Shown here: positions 55,701 to 64,000 of the stretch, piece by piece | Position numbering within the stretch: the stretch's first letter is position 1 | Layout: each line of letters begins with the position of its first letter | From: Daphnia pulex | Lineage: Eukaryota > Arthropoda > Branchiopoda > Diplostraca > Daphniidae | DNA length: 64,000 bases | Direction of reading: 5' to 3' | NCBI RefSeq assembly: GCF_021134715.1 | Contig: NC_060022.1 | Span: 1,679,001 to 1,743,000 of the forward strand | Translations under genes and position numbers: made by a program | The notes under the pieces: model-generated | What the model was told of the DNA's origin: nothing | What the model saw: the letters and a program-made list of their open reading frames with translations, nothing else | Databases searched by the model: none

Positions 55701-56644
55701 TTTCCGTTTAGAAGAATATTTAAATTCAAATCTAATTTACCTAATATCGAGTTATTGATTGATCCACTGTGTTTGCGAAATCTGAATAAATGTTCGTACT
55801 TGTTGAGGGTAATCGCGTAGGAAGAACTTTGTTCATTCCATCAAAGCATTCGAAACAGGTTTTACTCGAACTTCGGCAGGCTGTACTGCGCACTCAAAGT
55901 AACATCTAAGTAGCCTATTATAGTGCAACTTGTAGGCATATACCGCATATTTGCTTTCACAGTTACAATCCTCTTAAAGATTTTCGTACCAGGTTCAGTA
56001 ATTCTATCAAGTATCAAGGCTCGAGATTGCTATTTCTTGAAAATTTCTTAGGCCTTATTTTGCGCAAAAGGTACCATTTCCCTGAAGGATTGTAATTAAT
56101 TTCTGAGGGAAGCTAACAACAAGGGGAATCCCCTACACTACACAGCATCTAGCGAAGAAGGAAATAAATATGGAATGCTGCCATCTAGCAATTTAAAAAA
56201 ACACACTTTTGCAGTATTTGAAAAATAAGGAATTAATCAATTTCTAGGTTTCTAGGTCGTTGGCTCGTACAAGTGGTAAATAATTGTTGAAGTTTAACTT
56301 CCAACTGCTTTCAACCAACTTTCCATTTTTTTTTAAATTTCTAGTGATTAGATTTAAAATTGCGTCGTGGGGTTTCACCATTTCACCGTCGTGGGATTCA
56401 AATATGTATAGTTTATATCTTTTGCTTTCTTATATTTTACGTCATAAGTATATATTTCCTACGGGAACCTCACAACCCAAATTGATGTATTTTTATTTGT
56501 CATTACAAACTTAGCACCATTTTGAAAAAGCCGCCATAGTTATTCTTTATTGGCCACCTAGTAGTGGAATTTTGAACTGCTCCATCGAATCATGATTGCT
56601 TGTTGTCGTCTGCCTTATTGACTTATTTCCGCGTGGCGTGCTTT
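55701..56644. other. Intergenic, AT-rich
   Basis: Contains the MFSD12 3'UTR, with a possible AATAAA near 55786. Nothing else recognised. Confidence 0.5.
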
Positions 56645-58218
56645 ATAGACCTTTTTCACAATGCGGAAAGTCGGGATTTTCCAATCCGGCAACGCCGTAA
56701 TCGGCCATTTTAGTTCCCATTATTTTTTCCCTGTGTAAATTTCCATAAGGAATCGGGGTACCTTTAGTTTTAATTCATTATTTAATTATTGGTTTCTTAC
56801 AGCCAATTTATTTTTCATCGATCGTGTTCCCCGATGAATTGGTAACATTTTCATGTATGGTACATTTTACTTGCGGTTTATACTAATTATGTAATTCGAA
56901 CTTTATTAGGTTGTTTTGATTCTGGTATGTCAAAACAGACATGTTATGTGCTTGGCTGCGGTGCTGTAACTTTTGCTTCCCAAAAGTGAATGTTAATGGA
57001 CATCTAGAATATGGGGTTTCTAAAAGTAGGAGACAGGTATATGGCTGCTGAAAAGAACAAATTTGAGAGAAAAAGGTTTATAAAAATATACAGCAGAGTA
57101 TGTAGTCAACATTTTACTTCTGGTAACATAGTAAATTTTTTAAAGTAATTCATATTATTGAGTCGTGTTGGAAATATTTATGTGAAATAATTAACTAAGT
57201 AACATGTTTTTAACTGCACCAACACATAATAATGAGCAAAATTCCATTGAGATTGCTACTGTTGAAAGAATTAGTCGCTCTCTAAGAAGGCAGGTTGCTG
57301 GGACATGTTCAACGATGTAAGAGGATGGTATGTTATTTATATTGATTATGTCATTTATAACATTACTTAACATATCTCATCATTTTCTTCCATAGACACA
57401 CATTCCACAAGACGTAGTTACTGATTTCATGAAAGATACAACTGTACCTGAGGGTACAATGCAGAACACGTTTGATGAACACATCAACACATTGGTGAAT
57501 CAAGTAACAATCAGAATCCATCTACCTGCAAAACAGTCATTGGTTCTTCGAATAAAAAGTATTGAAAAATGAGAAATAATTACTAGTTGAAGCAGTGTCA
57601 CGTCACGTCTTCAGTATTTTTATTAAAAACTTTATTTCATGTTTAATACAATGTTTCACTCGAAAAAAGAACTGTGAGTTTTCTTAAAATTACTAACGAA
57701 ATAAAGATAATGAATCAGATAATATGGTGAAAAACGTCAGAGTATGGAACAAAATGTTGAGAAATCACAGTTGAATGAGTACATTTTAAACTAGTTTACC
57801 CTAAATACTTTCAAGGGAATTTTTCAGTCCCTCTTTCCGATTAAACTTAACCATAGACAAAAATTAATGCGTAAATCAATTGAAAAACTCGAATCAGTAA
57901 ACCCAGTTTCCGTTGTTGTTGATGCTCTCATCAGGAACTGAATCAAAACAAACAACTTCAAGTCCTGATATTATAATAAGTAGTTAATGTTAAAATGTAT
58001 AGATAAATATGAAAATGTTACCAATTCATCGGGGAACACGATCGATGAAAAATAAATTGGCTGTAAGACACCAATAATTAAAAAATTAATTTAAACCAAA
58101 GGTACCCCGATTCCTTATGGGAATTTACACAGGGAAAAAATAATGGGAACTAAAATGGCCGATTACGGCGTTGCCGGATTGGAAAATCCCGACTTTCCGC
58201 ATTGTGAAAAAGGTCTAT
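56645..58218 (+). mobile_element. Decayed THAP-type DNA transposon with 210-bp terminal inverted repeats
   Basis: The first 210 bp (56645-56854, starting ATAGACCTTTTTCACAATGC) recur inverted at 58009-58218 with few mismatches. The interior opens with an ATG at 56927 encoding MSKQTCYVLGCG, a THAP-domain Cys pair. About 170 bp later, near 57098, comes VCSQHFTSGN, matching the THAP C-x2-H-F motif. Stops and frameshifts separate them. THAP at the transposase N-terminus is characteristic of P elements and a few related groups. Only about 1.15 kb of interior remains, too short for a full transposase. No clean target-site duplication is visible, so the superfamily is provisional. Confidence 0.8.
56927..57130 (+). 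pseudogene. Broken THAP DNA-binding domain of the transposase
   Basis: Remnant of the element's transposase N-terminus. The start codon and first zinc-ligand pair are in one frame. In-frame stops and shifts interrupt it before the later Cys-x2-His-Phe motif. It cannot make a working protein. Confidence 0.65.
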
Positions 58219-60095
58219 TGAACTTTTTGGTTGGTTAAAATGCAAAATGGTTATGACCGAAGAAAAGAAACTTGAGTTGATTTCTTTATCACTATTCCAT
58301 GGAATATTTGTTGTTAAGACTATGTGAAATGGAAAGAATATAAAAAAACGGACACAGACAAACAGTAAATTAATTTTTTAAGATTAAATTCTGTTGGTTT
58401 GGGTACAAAGTGCATTAACAAACTGTTGAGAAAACAGCAAGTTTTTCTGTTGGATGTTGGTTAGTTTACTAAATTTTCATTTATTAATTAACAGATTATG
58501 CACACATTATGCATGGAAATATTTCGAAACAGGATGTTGAAGATCTCAAGAGGTCACTATTTTACTGTATTAATCATCAATATCATTATTTAACTGCGGA
58601 GGTAAAGCTTCCTTTTTTTTAGGTCTTGTAGGTCTGAATGCCATCTCTGATTTAGAAGAAGGTGTGCTCTATCATAGATAGTTCAGTTTGCAAAAGGGAA
58701 TTTTTGACACAGACCTGTCTTTACAAAGTCCAAAACTACTTTAGCGTAAGTACCAGTAATCACATTGGTTAGGTGAGCTAAAATTAGTTGTTGTATAGTT
58801 GAGGTAAACCAAGAAGAAGATGAGCCAGCCATCACATTCAAAATTTCATTAGAGCTTGTTAATTGTATTTCTTTAATCATAGACCACATAACAATACATT
58901 AGAGTCTGGTTTTTTAATTAAATATCCATATTTTACCACATAGGTAAGGGCTGGAAGAACTGTCAATTGAAGAATGTCAAAATTGTCGGAGATCAAAAAA
59001 AGAAAACAGAAGACGGATGGTGACGTCTCTTACTAACAGATACAACACAGAAGAATATCGTTGAGTCTGGACCTTACCCCAACAAGGATGGTGAAGGAGT
59101 CTTGTCCTGTCCTCTTTCCCAATTGTTGACTCTCTAAAAAGAACATCCCAATGGAGAAGAACATATCTAAAATGTTACATGTCAGTTTTCAGCTGCAATG
59201 TTGGTGGAGGAATAACGCTGGACAGATCAAGCTGAATTATTCACATCCAAAACATCAAACAAAGAAAAAGTGAATCATATTGTTGGAAAATGTTTAGTGA
59301 CTGTATTCTAGGTAATTGAATTTGTACAAATTTTTAAGCTAATAAAACTGTCTTTATCTTTTGTGATAACGAATAAGCCAGGTGCATTATCTACGTTATC
59401 TCCAATAAAAACCGAATTAGGTCAAGATTTTGGCATTAGATTTTTCTACCTCGTCATGCTTGAAGCAACAATTGAGATTAACACACTTAGGCTACACCTA
59501 CTAACATGAGTTGACTCGACACTTTGACGACGCATAATTGTGAGATGGTGTTGTCAAGCCAGCGTCATAACAAGGTTAAAGGGGAAGAGAGACAAAATAA
59601 CTGTTTCAAGGCTGTTCGCTACCAAACGATGTTGAGTTCAAATTGGGTCAATAAAGGTTACTCCTCCCTTCAACTGCTCCATTTTCATCTGACCTCGAAT
59701 ACTGGAAAATACCTCCAGGGGTTTTGCTGCGGGAAATCGGCGTGCCGATGGGCATTCCAGAGGCCAAAAAATGCTCAGTAGTCCACGTATTCGCACGGTG
59801 TTCACTTGTCTCTAGTTTGCTGCTGTAGTTTTGCATCTTCACGCCTTTGCACTTGGATTAATTGCGTTTTATGCATTGCCTACACAATTTGTCGTGGTTT
59901 CTCTGTAGTGTTTTGTGTCGTTGATGGTCGTAGATTTCGTTTTACTATCTCATCACTATATCACCAAAATTGCATCTGCACTAAAATAGTCTTGTAGTGT
60001 TCGTAGATTGATTCACCTTATTTGTTGTCCACACCAGTAGCTACCTAATTAGAGTAAGCCAATCTAGATAAGGTTGTTAAAGTTAAGCATAAAAT
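58219..60095. other. AT-rich repetitive-looking stretch with no recognised gene
   Basis: Many stops occur in all frames. Short frames at 58683-58889 and 59524-59842 show no recognisable domain. It may contain worn transposon remains. Confidence 0.45.
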
Positions 60096-60184
60096 AAGGA
60101 TATTGTAGGTTAAGACGTTAAGCTAAGCTAAGGCTATTGTAGGTTAAGCTAAGCTAAGGCTATTGTAGGTTAAGCTAAGTTAAG
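60096..60184. repeat. 26-bp minisatellite, about three units
   Basis: Units of AGG(C/A)TATTGTAGGTTAAG with a variable TTAAGCTAAG tail repeat three times just upstream of the 294-bp array. Confidence 0.8.
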
Positions 60185-60420
60185 GTTTAAGTTCACGATA
60201 GAGTTAGTTGCCAATTTACTGTGGTGCCTCTGTGGTGTGGAAAATTCGTCTTTACCAATCCCCAACCCTTACGTGTCAACTAATAATCCTTTTTCTTTCA
60301 CTTTCAGGAAATTGTGAATCTAAATTGAATGTTTTAGCTGTATATTTTCTATTTTTGCTTAATTGATTGTGGTTTAAAAAACTATAAAGTTTATCCACCA
60401 TTTGTCGTTGATGTAATTAG

Positions 60421-62840
60421 GATCATGGACAGGAGACGATCGCCGCCGCCACTACAAGATCGTCGCTTCAAGATAGGACCCTGGCCCACGGGTCGAAGGT
60501 AAATTTCATTTGATTTCAAATGCCTTAAACTTCTTTTATTAATGTTTTTGGATTTTCTTAGACTGGAGAGGATCGCTGCCGCCGCCGTCACCACTGGAGC
60601 CGCTTCAAGATCGCCGCACGCTAGGACCTTCGCCAATGGATGTCAGGTATATTGTTTTCTTCTAAGTGTCTAACCATACTTTTTTAATGTACTCTAGATG
60701 GGACCCAGGACCAAGGAGGATCGCCGCCGCCACTACAAGATCGTCGCTTCAAGATAGGACCCTGGCCCACGGGTCGAAGGTAAATTTCATTTGATTTCAA
60801 ATGCCTTAAACTTCTTTTATTAATGTTTTTGGATTTTCTTTAGACTGGAGAAGATCGCCGCCGCCACCGCCGCCGCCACCGCCACCACCGGAGCCGCTTC
60901 AAGATCGCCGCACGCTAGGACCTTCGCCAATGGATGACAGGTATATTGTTTTATTCTAAGTGTCTAACCATACTTTTTTAATGTACTCTAGATGGGACCC
61001 AGGACCAAGGAGGATCGCCGCCGCCACTACAAGATCGTCGCTTCAAGATAGGACCCTGGCCCACGGGTCGAAGGTAAATTTCATTTGATTTCAAATGCCT
61101 TAAACTTCTTTTATTAATGTTTTTGGATTTTCTTTAGACTGGAGAAGATCGCCGCCGCCACCGCCGCCGCCACCGCCACCACCGGAGCCGCTTCAAGATC
61201 GCCGCACGCTAGGACCTTCGCCAATGGATGACAGGTATATTGTTTTCTTCTAAGTGTCTAACCATACTTTTTTTATGTACTCTAGATGGGACCCAGGACC
61301 AAGGAGGATCGCCGCCGCCACTACAAGATCGTCGCTTCAAGATAGGACCCTGGCCCACGGGTCGAAGGTAAATTTCATTTGATTTCAAATGCCTTAAACT
61401 TCTTTTATTAATGTTTTTGGATTTTCTTTAGACTGGAGAAGATCGCCGCCGCCACCGCCGCCGCCACCGCCACCACCGGAGCCGCTTCAAGATCGCCGCA
61501 CGCTAGGACCTTCGCCAATGGATGACAGGTATATTGTTTTCTTCTAAGTGTCTAACCATACTTTTTTTATGTACTCTAGATGGGACCCAGGACCAAGGAG
61601 GATCGCCGCCGCCACTACAAGATCGTCGCTTCAAGATAGGACCCTGGCCCACGGGTCGAAGGTAAATTTCATTTGATTTCAAATGCCTTAAACTTCTTTT
61701 ATTAATGTTTTTGGATTTTCTTTAGACTGGAGAAGATCGCCGCCGCCACCGCCGCCGCCACCGCCACCACCGGAGCCGCTTCAAGATCGCCGCACGCTAG
61801 GACCTTCGCCAATGGATGACAGGTATATTGTTTTCTTCTAAGTGTCTAACCATACTTTTTTTATGTACTCTAGATGGGACCCAGGACCAAGGAGGATCGC
61901 CGCCGCCACTACAAGATCGTCGCTTCAAGATAGGACCCTGGCCCACGGGTCGAAGGTAAATTTCATTTGATTTCAAATGCCTTAAACTTCTTTTATTAAT
62001 GTTTTTGGATTTTCTTTAGACTGGAGAAGATCGCCGCCGCCACCGCCGCCGCCACCGCCACCACCGGAGCCGCTTCAAGATCGCCGCACGCTAGGACCTT
62101 CGCCAATGGATGACAGGTATATTGTTTTCTTCTAAGTGTCTAACCATACTTTTTTTATGTACTCTAGATGGGACCCAGGACCAAGGAGGATCGCCGCCGC
62201 CACTACAAGATCGTCGCTTCAAGATAGGACCCTGGCCCACGGGTCGAAGGTAAATTTCATTTGATTTCAAATGCCTTAAACTTCTTTTATTAATGTTTTT
62301 GGATTTTCTTTAGACTGGAGAAGATCGCCGCCGCCACCGCCGCCGCCACCGCCACCACCACCACCGGAGCCGCTTCAAGATCGCCGCACGCTAGGACCTT
62401 CGCCAATGGATGTCAGGTATATTGTTTTCTTCTAAGTGTCTAACCATACTTTTTTTATGTACTCTAGATGGGACCCAGGACCAAGGAGGATCGCCGCCGC
62501 CACTACAAGATCGTCGCTTCAAGATAGGACCCTGGCCCACGGGTCGAAGGTAAATTTCATTTGATTTCAAATGCCTTAAACTTCTTTTATTAATGTTTTT
62601 TTTTATTTTCTTTAGACTGGAGAAGATCGCCGCCGCCACCGCCGCCGTCACCACTGGAGCCGCTTCAAGATCGCCGCACGCTAGGACCTTCGCCAATGGA
62701 TGTCAGGTATATTGTTTTCTTCTAAGTGTCTAACCATACTTTTTTTTATGTACTCTAGATGGGACCCTGGACCAAGGAGGATCGCCGCCGCCACTACAAG
62801 ATCGTCTCCGCCGCAGCAAAGGACTTCGAAGATCTTTAAA
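60421..62840 (+). repeat. Tandem array of nine exon-intron units, period 294 bp
   Basis: Block A begins at 60425 (diverged first copy), 60698, 60992, 61286, 61580, 61874, 62168, 62468 and 62759. Spacings are 273, then five of 294 with one exact 294 more at the start, then 300 and 291. A typical unit is exon-like block A (82 bp, ending GGGTCGAAG), a 64-bp intron-like spacer (GTAAATTTC to TTTCTTTAG), exon-like block B (97 bp, with a CCGCCGCCACC run, ending GGATGACAG), and a 51-bp intron-like spacer (GTATATTG to TACTCTAG). Splice signals are kept in every unit. Blocks A and B are themselves related: both encode SPPP...LQDRR...GP in one frame. Inner units are nearly identical, implying recent unequal exchange or conversion. 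Confidence 0.9.
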
Positions 62841-62845
62841 TGGTA
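60425..62845 (+). other. Possible spliced transcript from the tandem array
   Basis: The first block A starts with an ATG (MDRRRSPPPLQDRRFKIG) behind an acceptor (GTAATTAG). The last block A differs at its 3' end and in one frame runs to VSAAAKDFEDL and a TAA. Because A is 82 bp and B is 97 bp, no reading frame stays open if all blocks are spliced in. I therefore make no protein call; a non-coding RNA, alternative acceptors or a dead duplicated gene remain possible. Confidence 0.3.
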
Positions 62846-64000
62846 CGGTATTACTTTTTCTTGCCTAAGGTTGTGTGAGTGTTTTATTGTGTTAAATGTG
62901 TGTTTGTGTAAGTATGATTTTCTTGTTTATTCCCTCTCCAATATAACCTGAACCACCTTAACCACAATTATGGCATATCATTATGGTCTAGAAACAGTAG
63001 TCACTTTGGTTTTGCTGCTGGTCTAGTTTTACTTTATTTATAGTTTTAGTTTAGTTTTAGTTTAGTAGTTTTATTTTAGTGTTCTAGACGGTGGATTAGT
63101 GTTGTAGTTTAGTTTTGATTTAGTTTTAGTTTAGTTTTAGTTTGAATTAGTGTTTTACTCGGTGAATTTTTCCATACATATCTGAAGTATTTTTGTTTGG
63201 CAACGTCATATACTCATATGGATCGCATGTTCGCATCATTCGTCAATTCGTCTGTGGCTTGTTCTGGTCTGATCTGTTCGTTCGTATTGTTTCTCCCAAG
63301 TCCCAACATTGGTAAGAGTGAGTGACTCACACTGCGTTGAAGAATAGAAGGAAATTAATCATTTTATAAATAAACAATTATGTGAAGGTTCAATCAATCA
63401 AGTATCAGGAAAGTTCAAAGTGATAAATTATTGAAGTTTGAATCTGGTTCAAACATGGACATAAATTTCAAAAGTTGTTTTAAAACTAGGTAACATGAAC
63501 CAGAATTCACATTCACATTGTCCTCAATGCTAATGAGGACAATATACAAAGAGCTTGTGGGCTAGGCTGCAGGCCGAAGAAGAAATGCAAGATTGGGGTT
63601 ACAACATTTTCCAATATTGAAAAATTTGCAATCACTACTACGATGATTTAAGATGATTAATTGCAACAGAATCCAAATCGAGTAACAAAAAAATTATTGA
63701 AGGTAAACATTTCCTCTTTCTCTCTGATTTTATGAAACATTTCTGTTTGCAACTAAATTTTTAACTTGACAACTCTAGAACATCCAGAACAAGTCATCTT
63801 TGTTGAAAGTTAAATCAAGCTTCCGCAATGAAGTGCAGACTCACGGATTAGGGTGTGTTAACTGTTGACTCCACAGTCCACACAATTCTATAAAACCAGG
63901 AAAGAAAGATCTCATTCTCATGCAGTGGCAATAGTTGAAGAAAAGTTGTCCCAAAATCAAGAATTGACACAGAACTTGACACTTGTAACTTCAAGCAACC
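62846..64000. other. Right-end non-coding stretch
   Basis: AT-rich. It contains repeated TTTAGTTT-type tracts at about 63030-63150 and a small perfect hairpin at 63517-63543. No gene recognised. Confidence 0.5.
63035..63150. repeat. Degenerate AGTTTTAGTTT tandem tract
   Basis: Repeated short units of AGTTTT and AGTTT on the plus strand, broken by unique sequence in the middle. Confidence 0.7.

Noticed and set aside
59524-59842. Short frames of 64-85 codons on both strands
   Set aside because: No domain or splice context; could be transposon debris but nothing identifies it.
62391-62696. Minus-strand open frame over the tandem array, also seen at 60391-60636
   Set aside because: It crosses the intron-like spacers and reads the antisense of the repeated blocks; splice signals are on the plus strand, so it is a shadow.

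Overview
The window is nuclear DNA from an animal. Genes are split by short GT-AG introns, the gene set is arthropod-like (a Thin/TRIM32-type muscle protein, Rrp6, MFSD12 and a NIT-domain guanylate cyclase), and several small DNA transposons are present. A branchiopod crustacean such as Daphnia fits the compact introns and gene content, but that assignment is inference. All exon models below were built by hand from open frames, splice consensus and phase matching; no alignment or transcript data were used.

Left part (1-7.6 kb) is gene-dense. A minus-strand 6-phosphofructo-2-kinase/fructose-2,6-bisphosphatase gene runs off the left edge. The minus-strand EXOSC10/Rrp6 gene and the plus-strand TMEM98 gene lie head to head, with 600 bp between their start codons.

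From 7.6 to 21.3 kb there is a long stretch with microsatellites and no supportable coding exon. A five-exon gene for an unrecognised single-pass membrane protein follows (21.4-26.65 kb); its largest intron holds a hAT-like element with a perfect 8-bp target-site duplication.

A receptor guanylate cyclase with 22 coding exons occupies about 30-41.3 kb. It has an extracellular NIT-type sensor between two membrane segments and a cytoplasmic cyclase with guanine-specifying residues. It appears to contain a 24-nt microexon, and a MITE-like element sits in one of its introns; a second copy of that element lies at 42.75-43.55 kb.

A TRIM-NHL E3 ligase of the Thin/TRIM32 type (47.1-52.6 kb) and an MFSD12 transporter (53.6-55.7 kb) follow on the plus strand.

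The right end (55.7-64 kb) is repetitive. It contains a decayed THAP-type DNA transposon with 210-bp terminal inverted repeats, a 26-bp minisatellite, and a striking array of nine tandem units (period 294 bp). Each complete unit carries two exon-like blocks with intact splice signals, but the exon lengths forbid a continuous reading frame through the array. The window is accessory-rich at its right end and otherwise an ordinary set of housekeeping and signalling genes.
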